The position numbers were made by a program, and so were the translations under genes. This document shows positions 18,324 through 29,357 of a DNA stretch of 64,000 nucleotides, piece after piece. Numbering within the stretch: position 1 is the stretch's first letter; the number at the start of each line of letters is the position of its first letter. This DNA is from JACMJL01 sp963791805 (GTDB lineage Bacteria > Bacillota > Clostridia > Clostridiales > Clostridiaceae). Under the pieces are notes generated by a model. It saw nothing but the letters and a program-made list of their open reading frames with translations, ran no database searches and was not told the origin of the DNA. Location of the stretch: contig CAWBTU010000006.1 in NCBI GenBank assembly GCA_963791805.1, positions 682,001 to 746,000 of the forward strand, given 5' to 3'.

Positions 18324-20802
18324 TTGAAAAAAATAAAATTATTAAAAAGAGAGCGTATAAATCATATTTTGTCCTCCATTTATTACTATCCACTTACTAT
18401 AATTGAAGCTCCTATGGGATATGGCAAAACTACTGCGGTGAAAGAATTTTTTTCTGAGGAAGGGAATCCTTTTGTTTGGGTTTCCATAGTGGATTCAGAG
18501 GACAATGTTTCTTCGTTTTGGAACGAATTTTCAAAACAAATTTCTAATGTGGATAAAGAAATTGGGGATAAACTAAAAAGCTTAGGATTTCCTTTAGATG
18601 CACCTCAAAAATCCAATATACTAGCCATAATAAATAACATGGGCATTCATCAGAAAACTGTTATTGTTATAGATGATTATCATTTAATAAAAGATAAAAG
18701 GATAAATGAACTTATTTTTCAATTGGTTATTGAAGAAATGGACAACCTTCATTTTGTTGCTATAACAAGGGATACTAACAATCTCAATATTGCTGAGCTA
18801 ACTGTGAAGGGATTGTGTAATACTATATCCCATCAGCAATTAAAATTTAATAAGGAAGAAATTCATGAATACTGCAATATGATGAGCCAGAAAATTTCTG
18901 AAAGCGATTTTATAAATATAAGCGAGTATACAGATGGGTGGATATCTCTGATTTATTTGATTTTGCTAGGTTTAGAAAAAGGAGCTCCTATAGGTATGAA
19001 TACTACTATAGATGAGCTTGTGGAAAGAAACTTGTACAATCCCTATGATGAAAATATAAAACAGTTTTTATTGAAGATTGCTGTAATGGACGGCTTTACC
19101 TCCGTTAAGGCTTCCTTTGTTACTGAGGAGCCTAAAGCTGATGAATATCTGAAAAAACTTCACAGAGAAAATGCCTTTGTATACTATGATGAAGTTACAG
19201 GGATTTATAAAATCCACAATGTATTACTGGATTATTTAAGAATAAAGCAGAAATTTGATAAAAGATAAATATACGGAAACATATAATAGGGTGGGGCAGT
19301 GGTATTTTCAGCAAGGAGAATTGATTAATGCTTATAATAATTTCTATATTGCTGGAAATGTGGAACTAATATTATCCTTACTAAATGATAAAGATAATAT
19401 TAGTAATGACCTTAGTAAATTCCAAGGCTCTGTCAAATGTTTAATAGCGTACCTAAAGAATTGCTGTTTAAGTATCCAATTGCATATTTGCAGCATATTT
19501 TTCTTGGTATATTAGTGTGTGAAGATGATGAAACAATGGAAAAATACATATATAATCTTCAGGAACTTCAAGATTTTTATAATAGATAATGAAAATATAA
19601 CTGAAGGGTATAGAAATCGTATTATTGCAGAAATAAAAATTGTTAGTGTTTTTACACAGTTTAATGATATTGAAAAAATGTTTAAATATTATCCCGAAAT
19701 AACTAGACTTCTTAATGGAGAGCAGTCATGGATTACTAAAAGAGAAAATGAATTTACTTTTGGATGTCCAGAAATGATTTATATATACTATAAGGAACAA
19801 GGTAAACTAGAACATATAAAGGATACTTTAAATAATCAGGACTATAATTATGCCATATTTTCCGATGGTTGTGGCACTGGATCAGATTATTTGGTTTCGG
19901 CGGAATATGCCCTTGAAACTGGTGATTGGAATAATGCTGAGTTGAATGCTTTAAAAGCTATTTACAAGGCAAAAACCAAACAGCAAACTAGTATAATCAT
20001 TAATGCAAACTTTGTTTTAATCAGATTATATATTCTCCAAGGTAAAATTGAAGATGGGTTGAAGTTACTTCAGCAGATTCAGCTTGAGATTTCAGCTATT
20101 AACAATTCAATATATAATACCACTATAGAGCTTTGCAGAGGATATATTTATGGATGTGTGGAACAGCTGGACAAGATACCGCTATGGCTTAGAATTGGAG
20201 ATATGTCTTCAGCTGATTTCTTCTATCAGGGTATAGCATTTAATTATATTATTTATGGAAAAGCTGTAATGCTAAGTGAAAACTACATTCAGCTGGAGAT
20301 GCTCTGTGAAAGCTTTGAGGAGTATTTCTCCATATTCAATAATCAGTTAGGGTTTTTAAATAATTTTATATTCAGAGCAGTGGCAAAATACAATCTGTAT
20401 GGTATGGAGGAAGGAAAGACTGCTTTGAAAAAGGCATTGGAACTAGGACTGGCAGACAACATTATTCTTCCTTTTGGTGAGAATGCTTCACATATAATAG
20501 ATATGCTTAGGCAATTATTTAGTGAAGATAAAAATAACCAATATATTTCAAAGATATTATCATGTTGTGAGCAGTACATGGAAAGTCTTGGACACACAGA
20601 AAAAAGGGAAGTTTGTATCTCGCCTAGGGAAGTAGAAGTACTTAAGTTGACTGCAGAGGGACTAACTCGTAAAGATATTGCTGAAGAATTAACTTTATCT
20701 ATAAGCACTATAAAAACACATCTTCAAAATATTTACCTGAAGTTGGAGGTGAGTGGGAAGATTGCTGCTATTAGAAAGGCACAGGAGATGAAGCTTTTTT
20801 AA
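18324..20802 (+). pseudogene. MalT-like LuxR-family regulator broken by frameshifts
   Basis: Together the frames make one large regulator of about 820 residues: an N-terminal NTPase domain with Walker A in APMGYGKTTAV and Walker B-like VIVIDDYH, a TPR-like middle, and a C-terminal LuxR helix-turn-helix (SPREVEVLKLTAEGLTRKDIAEELTLSISTIKTHLQNIY; cited as family match). Frame changes are needed near 19258, 19430 and 19587; the pieces are 18324-19268, 19255-19515 (extended by a third frame from 19438) and 19519-20802. TTG 18324 follows TAGGGG. Several independent frameshifts argue for true decay, although sequencing error cannot be excluded. The target is unknown. Confidence 0.8.
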
Positions 20803-20810
20803 AAAGAATA

Positions 20811-20866
20811 AAATGAGAGCGCAAATGAATTTGATTTACAGAAATTCATTTACACTCTCATTTTTT
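20811..20866 (+). terminator. Intrinsic terminator after the LuxR-family pseudogene
   Basis: Long hairpin with arms AAATGAGAGCGCAAATGAA and TTCATTTACACTCTCATTT (imperfect) and a T run. Confidence 0.8.
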
Positions 20867-21030
20867 ATTTTGTTAAAAGCAAAATTTCATTATTTAATGT
20901 TTAATATTTTAACAGAAAAGCAACTTTTTTAGCAAAAATACTCCAAAAGGCTGATGGGAAAAGGTAGAAAAAACTATTTATACTTAGTTATTATAGGGCT
21001 TTTTATGAAGATAGAAAGGAAGATTGATAT

Positions 21031-21289
21031 ATGAGTAAAATACTAAAGGTTACTGCTAACGATGATTATACTATTATAGTAGAATTCCAGCAGGGCAATA
21101 AAATATTTTTTAATATGCAACAGCTTATAAAGACTATGCCAGTACTGTAGCTTAAAGGATATTAATAGATTTAAGAATATAACTATTGAAGATAAGGCTA
21201 TTTGTTGGCCAGAGGTGGGAAATCCTGAGTTTAGAATGGTACCTGTAAGGCTAACTGTGGATAATATGCTTTTTACAATAAGGGACTGA
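21031..21289 (+). pseudogene. DUF2442-like small protein, frameshifted
   Basis: Begins MSKILKVTANDDYTIIVEF and stops at 21148-21150; a shifted frame continues LKDINRFKNITIEDKAICWP. The beta-rich start, the F-x-N-I middle and the ICWP motif resemble DUF2442 proteins, often found with DUF4160 as toxin-antitoxin-like pairs. No partner gene is seen. The family call is tentative. Confidence 0.45.
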
Positions 21290-21299
21290 CAGTAGAAAT

Positions 21300-21514
21300 A
21301 AAGAATAGAGAATAAAGAATAGAGAATAAATAAGATGGAGTGAGAAACTTTTCTCTGGCGAGAAAAGGAACAATTAAAGTTTTGCACCTCCATTGTCCAT
21401 TGTCAATTGATACAAGTGTTCTGCCGTTAACAAGAACAATGTAGACAACTAACTAACCAAACAAGAAAATATAGAAAAAACAAAGAAGTTTAGAGAATAA
21501 AAGGGAGTATAAAA
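21300..21514. other. Intergenic stretch with short repeats upstream of the LRR surface gene
   Basis: Contains a 14-bp tandem repeat (AAAGAATAGAGAAT, about 21300-21328), an 8-bp perfect hairpin CTTTTCTC-TGGC-GAGAAAAG (21348-21367) and CCATTGTCCATTGTCAATTG (about 21391), a motif whose complement recurs near 62850. This may be the remains of a small non-coding mobile repeat. No gene is seen. Confidence 0.35.
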
Positions 21515-22423
21515 ATGAAAACAAAGAAATTATTATCCGTGGTAATTATTTTTACTATGCTTTGTACTATGCTAACAGAGGTTACTACGGTATGGGCTAC
21601 ATCAACAGCTGAATCTGCATTTACTTTTGATAGTAGTACAGGAACTATAACTAGCTATATCGGAACTGACACAAATGTGGAGATTCCATCTACAATCGGT
21701 GGGGTAAATGTTGTTGCCATTGGTGATAATGTATTTAAGGATAAAACCAACTTAACCGTTGTAAGCATACCAAGTAGTGTGACTAGTATTGGTAAATATA
21801 CATTTTTGAATTGTAGTAGCTTGAAAAGTGTAAGCATACCAAGTAGTGTGACCAGCATTGGGGAGGCTGCATTTAAAAGCTGCACAAAATTAACTAACGT
21901 AAGCATCCCTAACAGTGTGACCAGCATTGGGGATAGCGCATTTGCTAGTTGCACTAACTTATCTGCTGTAAACATACCTAGTAGTGTGACTATCATTGGT
22001 CGGTATACATTTGATGAGTGCAAAAAATTAGTGAGTGTAACTATACCTAGCAGCGTAAGCAAAATTGATACATATGCATTTGGTGGTTGTACAGGTCTAT
22101 TAAAGATATATTTTGATGGAACGCCTACCATTGGCGGTTATGCTTTTGATTCTCTGCCTGATAATTGTAAAATTTATTACAGGCAGGGGAACACTGAAGT
22201 CACAATCGATGTATTTACAAGTCAGGGGGTCGGAATAAAAAATGTATATACTCCAAGTGTTACAGGTGGCACCATTGTAGCAAGTACTAATGCTGGGATG
22301 AATGGTGAAACTATATCTCTTAATATTATTCCAGCCCAAGGTAAAAGGGTAAAAACTGGAACACTTAAATATAATAGCACTCAAATAGAGGGTACAAGCT
22401 TTACTATGCCAAATGGCAGATGA
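21515..22423 (+). CDS. BspA-type leucine-rich-repeat surface protein, truncated
   Basis: 302 residues. Signal peptide (about 1-29, ending VWA), then about six LRR_5 (BspA-like) repeats with the pattern VSIPSSVTSIGxxAFxxCxxL, followed by the start of a beta domain that usually ends SFTMPNADVTVTAxF. Here it stops after SFTMPNGR, overlapping the next frame by 11 bases. A deletion or frameshift at the junction probably separated it from the C-terminal half at 22413, which has no signal peptide. BspA-type LRRs commonly mediate adhesion. RBS AAGGGAG. Confidence 0.75.
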   Translation: MKTKKLLSVVIIFTMLCTMLTEVTTVWATSTAESAFTFDSSTGTITSYIGTDTNVEIPSTIGGVNVVAIGDNVFKDKTNLTVVSIPSSVTSIGKYTFLNCSSLKSVSIPSSVTSIGEAAFKSCTKLTNVSIPNSVTSIGDSAFASCTNLSAVNIPSSVTIIGRYTFDECKKLVSVTIPSSVSKIDTYAFGGCTGLLKIYFDGTPTIGGYAFDSLPDNCKIYYRQGNTEVTIDVFTSQGVGIKNVYTPSVTGGTIVASTNAGMNGETISLNIIPAQGKRVKTGTLKYNSTQIEGTSFTMPNGR

Positions 22424-24710
22424 TATAACCTATATGAGAAATTTCCTAGCAACGGGTGGTAGAATTGCTTTCTGTGGGGAGCATCCTGGTTTTTTTGCAA
22501 GTGGAGATGGATATATCACTAGGGCAGTGGCTGCGTTAGGAGGAAATTTCAGTATCCTAAACAGCATGCATTCGCCTACTAGTGGCATAGTAACTGGAGC
22601 TGGATTAGCAAAAGGCTCAAGCCTCACAGATGGAGTTACAGGGTTTTGTTATGCAGCTGCACCAGAAATATCTTACATTGGAAGGGCTCAGGTTGTTCTT
22701 GATGCTTTGGATGGTTTGCCTTTAGTAATAGATCAAGCAGTTGGAAAGGGTCGTATCACAATGTTTACAGATATTAATGCTTGGGATCCTGTGGCTAGCA
22801 ATAGTACAAATCAAGGGAACAATGGAATCCTTTTCGCAAATCTTATGAAAGATGCAAAAGCGAATCAAGGGACAGTTGCTACAAATGGTGATCCTAATAT
22901 TGGATATGGAGATACATTAAGCTTTACAGTAAATTTCAGTGAAACAGAAACAGTGGATACAATCACTGGCACACCTGCTTTAAGTATAACCATAGGCAGC
23001 ACGAAAAAAGAAGCTATTTATGCAGGTGGCAGTGGTTCAACAGCAATTGTATTTAAATATACAATTGATTTAGGAGATTTTGACAGTGATGGCATAGCTA
23101 TTAATGGAGTAAGTCTTAATGGTGGGAGTATAAAAAATAACAATAATGATAATGCAGACATTACATTAAATAAGGTTGGTGTAACAACAGGAGTTAAGGT
23201 TTGCTCTTTAAGGATAGTAAGAGACAATCCACGAAATGTAACAGCAGGAACTCTATATTTATTTACTTTAACTTCAAATGGGGGAATAGGAGAAAAATCT
23301 TATTCAGCAGTAGGATTGCCAAGTTGGTTAAGTCTCAGTAGTGAAGGAATATTATCAGGAACACCAGCAGCTTCAGATTGTGGAAGCTGTACATTTACTG
23401 CAACTGTGACGGATGATGGGAATTCTCAGGCTAGCGACAGTTGTGAAGTCACAATTATAGTTAGTATACCTTATATTCCGCCTGCACCATCTCCAGTAGT
23501 GGAGCCAACAGTTCCAACATCAGTAGTAACACCAGGGCAAGTTATTGACAGCACAACTGGTCAAGTAGTTCAAACCATAAATACAAGTGTAACTACAGAA
23601 AGTAACGGTACCAAAACAGTAGCTATGATTGCTGCTCAAGCATTAATATTAACTCAGCCTAATGGAAATAAAGGTACTATTGCTGATTTATCAAGATTAG
23701 GTTTTGGAGGAGCCAATGGTAACAATTTTACTCTTTTACCTGATGGAACTATAAGAGTTAAAGGTCTAGCTAATGGAACGGAATTGCAAGTTCCTTTAAA
23801 CTATAATTTAGGAAAAGGGCAAAGTATTTGTATTGGAAATTTGGCAGTTGGTATATCAGGTTCAGGAGCTGTATGCTTAAAGGATTGTTTAATAGATCCA
23901 TATGGAATTATTACAGACAGCAGTACAGGTCAGGTTATTTCAGGAGCAAATGTTACTTTATATTATGCAGATACTGAAAGAAATAAAGCCAATGAAAAAA
24001 CTCCTAACACTGTGGTGCAGCTTCCAATAATAGAAGGCTTTAAACCTAATGATAACAAAAATCCACAGGTGAGTGACGATAGCGGAGCCTATGGATTTAT
24101 GGTATTCCCAACTTCAGATTATTATTTAGTGGCAACTAAAGATGGATATCAGCAATATAAAAGTCCAACAATATTTGTAGAACAGGAGATTGTAAAATGG
24201 GACTTTAAAATGAAGAAAGATATTGCAGGAGTTAATACAACAATAGAATATGCACTGGGAAATAAGAATTTCTATAATTTTAACATGGCTTATGCACAGA
24301 TTATTAATCTTTCTGATGAAAATCAAAAGAAACTATTACTTTCAAAATTAGCTACAATTAGTAAAGATATTTGGACACCTTATGTAACTAAAGCTGTAAG
24401 TATGTTAGAGAAGGTTTGTAATCAAAAGGATGGTAGAATCTATGCTGAAACTGAAGCTTTTTTAAAGAGGTTAAGCGAAGCGGATATGGACAAAATGACC
24501 CAAGGATATTTATTAGGTCAATTAACAAGTTGGGGAAGAGATTTTGTTTTCACAGCAGACTACACAAAAGCTGTAGATTCACTTAATGAAGCTTGGGCGA
24601 AAAAAGATACTCAATCTAAAAACATAGCTACAATAAATATAGGACAAGTTAAGAATCAAGCAAGTAGAGAATACTTGATAGAGGAACTAAATAAGCTTAT
24701 ACAAAAGTAA
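22413..24710 (+). CDS. C-terminal half of a modular surface protein (no signal peptide)
   Basis: 765 residues from an internal ATG. Order: an unrecognised alpha/beta segment (GGRIAFCGEHPGFFASG; about 1-150), an Ig-like domain (about 155-265), a He_PIG-type putative Ig domain (about 268-355), a proline-rich linker, the shared C-terminal module (about 370-610, LIDPYGIITDSSTGQ) and a helical tail (about 615-765) found in no other paralogue here. No ribosome binding site of note precedes it. It most likely belonged to one protein with 21515-22423, and the cell may no longer export it. The shared module is closer to that of the 9764 gene than to the 7049 gene. Confidence 0.65.
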   Translation: MADDITYMRNFLATGGRIAFCGEHPGFFASGDGYITRAVAALGGNFSILNSMHSPTSGIVTGAGLAKGSSLTDGVTGFCYAAAPEISYIGRAQVVLDALDGLPLVIDQAVGKGRITMFTDINAWDPVASNSTNQGNNGILFANLMKDAKANQGTVATNGDPNIGYGDTLSFTVNFSETETVDTITGTPALSITIGSTKKEAIYAGGSGSTAIVFKYTIDLGDFDSDGIAINGVSLNGGSIKNNNNDNADITLNKVGVTTGVKVCSLRIVRDNPRNVTAGTLYLFTLTSNGGIGEKSYSAVGLPSWLSLSSEGILSGTPAASDCGSCTFTATVTDDGNSQASDSCEVTIIVSIPYIPPAPSPVVEPTVPTSVVTPGQVIDSTTGQVVQTINTSVTTESNGTKTVAMIAAQALILTQPNGNKGTIADLSRLGFGGANGNNFTLLPDGTIRVKGLANGTELQVPLNYNLGKGQSICIGNLAVGISGSGAVCLKDCLIDPYGIITDSSTGQVISGANVTLYYADTERNKANEKTPNTVVQLPIIEGFKPNDNKNPQVSDDSGAYGFMVFPTSDYYLVATKDGYQQYKSPTIFVEQEIVKWDFKMKKDIAGVNTTIEYALGNKNFYNFNMAYAQIINLSDENQKKLLLSKLATISKDIWTPYVTKAVSMLEKVCNQKDGRIYAETEAFLKRLSEADMDKMTQGYLLGQLTSWGRDFVFTADYTKAVDSLNEAWAKKDTQSKNIATINIGQVKNQASREYLIEELNKLIQK

Positions 24711-24778
24711 AAATAAAAAAATTATAAGAATAAGTAATTATTTTAGATAAAGTATTTGATACAGAATATGTAGATAAT

Positions 24779-24828
24779 AAGGAGCAGGGTGATATTTTCT
24801 TTGAGTGAATATCATTCTGTTCCTTTAT
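24779..24828 (+). terminator. Intrinsic terminator after the split surface gene
   Basis: AAGGAGCAGGGTGATATT and AATATCATTCTGTTCCTT arms, then TATAATT. Confidence 0.7.
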
Positions 24829-24898
24829 AATTGGAATTAACTCAAAAGCTTTATTAAAACAATATTTAGTAAAATAAATTTAAATATTGTAGTGAAAA

Positions 24899-24915
24899 AT
24901 CACCCACTGGGTGAT
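24899..24915. repeat. 17-bp palindrome, copy 4
   Basis: ATCACCC-ACT-GGGTGAT with GAAAA and ATAAA flanks, 141 bp upstream of the surface gene at 25056 and just before a terminator-like hairpin. Confidence 0.7.
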
Positions 24916-24926
24916 ATAAATATAAA

Positions 24927-24966
24927 AAAATCCACTGTACAATTATTGTATTGTGGATTTTTTTTA
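24927..24966 (+). terminator. Terminator-like hairpin in a surface-gene leader
   Basis: AAAATCCAC and GTGGATTTTT arms with inner ACAAT/ATTGT pairing and eight T. As it lies between palindrome copy 4 and the start at 25056, it could act as an attenuator. Confidence 0.6.
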
Positions 24967-25055
24967 TAAGGGAGGGGATTCAATTCAAAAAACTAACCCG
25001 ACTTTCGGTAAAATCTTTTGAGTATATAAATTGGAAAATATAGGAGTGATAGATT

Positions 25056-28000
25056 GTGAGTTATTTTAAAGTACGAAAGAAAAATAAAACGAAATCTGGA
25101 TTTATCAATGTTAAAATGACATTGATTTTGATATTGGCATTTATAGTAGGACTGGTCAATCTAAATGTTTTGACGGTGAAGGCTGGAGTAGATGTTACTT
25201 TTGATTTTCAAACAGATATTACTGGTAGCACAACACCTGGAGATCCATCTGGTTTCAATAGAACCGCTACGCAAGCAAAATCGGGATATACTCTTACAGT
25301 AACACAAGATAACGGTAATTTATTGGCAATGGATGGTTCTAGCTATAATAGCGGACCAATAACAAATTTAAATGATAATATAATTATTGTTGATGGGTAT
25401 TATGATGTTACAAACAAATTAACGCTAGCATCGAATGGTAGCTATACATTTGACTTAACTAGAATAACAGTAATGGATCAAAAGGGAATGGGCCTTACGC
25501 TTAAATTTCAAACTTCCAAGGGGGCTGTAACAGCTTCTGTAGGTGCAAGCGATGGTCAGATTATAAATTTAAATGATGCTAAATTAAAAGGTGTTAGCTC
25601 AGTGGAAATAACGGACAATAGCGGTGGTACAATACAGCTTGAAATGGATGATATTATTTTACAAAATATTACCCCTATGTTATCTCAAGTAGCCAATGTA
25701 GCACTTTCTGATTCAGGTGTAGCAACCTGGAACGATGTAGCCAATGAAAGCAGTTTTGAAGCGCAGTTATACAAAAATGGTGTCGAACAAGGTTCCGCTG
25801 TACCAATAGCAGCAAATACATTAACTTGTGATTTTCTTTCAGCTATGCGAGCAGCAGGGGCGGGGGCATATACAGTCAAGGTAACAGCTAAGGGGGATGG
25901 AGCAAATTATGCGGATGGACCACAATCAGCGGTTTTAGGAAGTCAAACCATAACCAAGCTTACCACAGTAGCAGCGGGTACTTGGACTGGGGATATAGCA
26001 AACTGGACACCAGTACTAAGCGCAGTAAGCTATAATGTACAACTTTATAAAGGTGGAATTTCGTTAAATGCACCAGTAAATGTAGCAACTAATAGTGCAG
26101 ATTTTACAGCAGCTATTGCAACAGATGTTGCAGCAAACGGCGGTGGAACTTACACTTATAAGGTTACAGCAATAGGAAATACAACTTTACTTTTAGATGC
26201 AGCGCAATCGGTAGCTTCAAGTAATAACATTAAAGCGATTCAATTGCCGCAGGTTACTGGAGCAACAATTTCTCCATACAGGAGTGGTAAGTTGGACAGC
26301 TGTACCGAATGCGTCCAATTATGAAATTGAAGTATTTAAAGATGGTGGTTCACAAGGAACTGCTGTAATGGTAGAAGGAAGTTCAATGCTTCCAGCAATG
26401 AGATCAAGAGGCGCAGGGGCATATACTATTAAAGTAAAAGCCAAAGGAGATGGAACTTTTTATTCTGATGGAGTGCAATCTATAGATTCAGCCAGTCAAA
26501 GCATAGTGCAACTATCAACAGTAAGTATAGGACTTACTTGGACTGGAAATGTAGCACACTGGACCGTAGTGCCAAGTGCAGCATGTTATGATGTACAGCT
26601 TTATAAAGATGGAAATCCTTTAAATGGACCAATAAATGTATTAGCAGCAAATGCAACGATCGGTGCAGATTTTACAACAGCCATTGGAGGTGTCGGTGGC
26701 GGCGGTGGTACTTATACCTATACGGTTACAGCAAAGGGAGATGGAGTATTATTATTGGATGCAGCTGAATCGACCTTCTCTAGTGGTAATTTAGTTGCCA
26801 CACCATTGGCGCAGGTAACCAATGCGGTTTCTTCCTGCTTCTGGTGTAGCAGGTTGGGACAATGTGAGCAATGAAGTTGGTTTTGAAGTTAAGTTATATA
26901 AAAATGGAAGCACACTAGTGGCAACAGCAACAGAAGCAGCAGATACACTAACACATAACTTCCTTGTAGCTATGAGAGGTGCAGGGCCAGGCGTATATAC
27001 AGTTAAGGTAACGGCTAAAGGAGATGGAACAAATTATTCCGATGGCTTACAATCAGTAGCTTCAGGAAATCAGACAATAGTTCAGCTTACACCAGTAAGT
27101 ACAGGACTCACTTGGACTGGAGATATAGCACACTGGAACGTAGTTGGAAGTGCAATAAGCTATAATGTACAGCTTTATAGAATGGAAATCTTTTAAATGG
27201 GCCAGTAAATGTAGTCGCTGGTAGTGCAGCCTCTGGTGTAGATTTTACAACAGCTATTGCAGCAGATGTTGCAGCAAATGGCGGTGGATCTTACACCTAT
27301 AAAGTGACAGCAATAGCAGATGTAACAACTTTGCTATTGGATGCAGCGCAGTCAGGTGCTTCTAATAGCAATATTAAAGCAGTTCAATTGGGACAGGTAA
27401 CCAATGTAACACTTTCTGCTTCAGGAATCGCAAGTTGGGACAATCTAACAAATGAATCTAACTTTGAAGTGCAGTTATATAAGGATGATATTGCTCAAGG
27501 AACTGTAGTAACAAAAACGGCGAATACACTAAGCCATGATTTTCTTTCAGCCATGAAAAATGGCGGAGCAGGTGTATATACTGTTAAAGTTACAGCAAAG
27601 GGAAATGGAACTACATATTCTGATGGAGTACAATCCTTACCATCAGGAGGACAAACAATAATTCAACTTGCAACAGTAAGTGCAGCAGGGCTTACGTGGA
27701 CAGGAAATGTAGCACACTGGACAGAAGTAGCAAGTGCAGTAAGCTATGATGTACAGCTTTATAAAAATGGAAATTCTATAAATTCACCAGTAAATGTAAT
27801 GGCTGGTAGCGCAGCATCTGGCGTAGATTTTACATCAGCAATTGCAACAGCAGGCATTGGAACTTACACTTATAAGGTTACAGCAAAAGGTGATGCAAAC
27901 TTAATATTAAGTGCAATACAATCTGTGGTATCGAATGATAACATCAAAACAGTTTCAATTGATGCAAATTTAAGTGGGCTTAGCGTAAGCAGCGGGTCCT

Positions 28001-29155
28001 TTAATGAAGGCTTTGCAGCAGGAACTACAGCGTATACTGCAAATGTAGGAAATGGAATATCAAGTATAACCGTAACACCAGCAGTAAGTGAAAGTCACGC
28101 AACAGTGACGGTAAATGGAATAGGAGTAGCTAGTGGAAATACATCAAGTGCAATAACGCTAAATGTAGGAGCTAATGCAATAGTAGTAGCAGTAAAAGCA
28201 CAGGATGGAACAACAATAAAAACCTACACAATAACAGTAACAAGAGCTGCAGCTGTAATACCACCAACCCCGACACCGACACCGGCCCCAACACCGACCC
28301 CAGAACAAACCACAGTAAAAGGTGATGTTATTGACCAAAATGGAACTTCAGTAAAGGGAGTAGAAGCAAAAGTAAGTACCGAAACTAACGGAAATAAAAT
28401 TGTTGAGGTAAAATCAAGGGAAGCAGTACTACTTAAACAACCTGATGGAACTAATAGTACTTTAAGTGATATTAGTAAACTAAGTTTTTCTACTCCAGTT
28501 ACTACCAATAATGGTTCAACTTCTGCTAACACTGCAAGTGTTACTCTAAAAGCTGATGGAACTATCCAAGTTAATAATTTACCTAAAGGAACTGAAACTA
28601 AATTTGATGTAACCTTAGATCTAGGAAATGGACAAAAAATAGTTATAGGATGTATTGATGTTAAAGTTTCAAGTAATGGAGATGTAAGTTTAACTAGTAC
28701 CTTAATTGACCCTTATGGAACAATAACTGATAAGACTACAGGAAAAATTATTACAGGAGCAAATGTAAAACTATATTATGCAAACACAGCAAGAAATATA
28801 GCAGCTGGAAAAACACCAGATACCTTAGTACCACTTCCATTAATTAATGGATTTAAGCCTAATGATAACAAAAATCCACAAATAAGTGATGCTAGTGGAG
28901 CTTATGGTTTTATGGTTTTTCCAAACTCAGACTACTATATAGTAGCAACAAAAGCTGGCTATGAGGACTTTAAGAGTCCAACCATATCAGTAGAAAAGGA
29001 AATTGTAAAGTAGGACTTTAAGATGACACAAGCAACAGCAGTTAATAATTGAACAGACTGGGCAGTTGAGAACATATGTTATTATGATAGGAATAGTGTT
29101 TATGCTTACAGGATTGGTTTTTGTTATGAAAAAAAAGAGCATAATAATTAGGTAA
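25056..29155 (+). pseudogene. Modular surface protein broken by single-base indels and a stop
   Basis: GTG 25056 follows AGGAGTG. Signal peptide (about 1-43), a unique N-terminal beta domain, then about six Fn3-like repeats (pattern ASWDN-x(n)-FEVQLYKxG ... GVYTVKVTAKGDG), a cadherin-like domain, and the shared C-terminal module. The frame breaks by +1 near 26275, +1 near 26825 and -1 near 27180; all three become in-frame if single bases are restored. At 29011 a TAG replaces the codon that continues the paralogues, and the LVQTG-helix-RKKRA tail follows out of frame (29040-29155). The module DNA (28300-29010) is almost identical to 7975-8720, although the rest of the gene is unrelated. Confidence 0.85.
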
Positions 29156-29189
29156 TACAATTTTTAAAGTAATAACTGTGGCAAGTAAA

Positions 29190-29264
29190 TAGAAAGAAAT
29201 TTAGAGTTGATGGTAAATGAAATCCGCTATATCAAATGTAATAATTTGAGATAGCGGATTTTTT
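29190..29264 (+). terminator. Terminator with trace of a CWB2-gene 3' end
   Basis: AAATCCGCTATATCAAA and TTTGAGATAGCGGATTT arms at 29220-29264 with a T run. The bases before it (GAAATTTAGAGTTGATGGTA) resemble the end of the CWB2 gene near 14510. Confidence 0.7.
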
Positions 29265-29357
29265 AGTTCTTGTTATATCATTTAAATTTATGGTAAAAAT
29301 AAAATAGCTAGAAGGTATATGAATATGATATAATAAAGCAATAGAAGGGGTGTTAAA

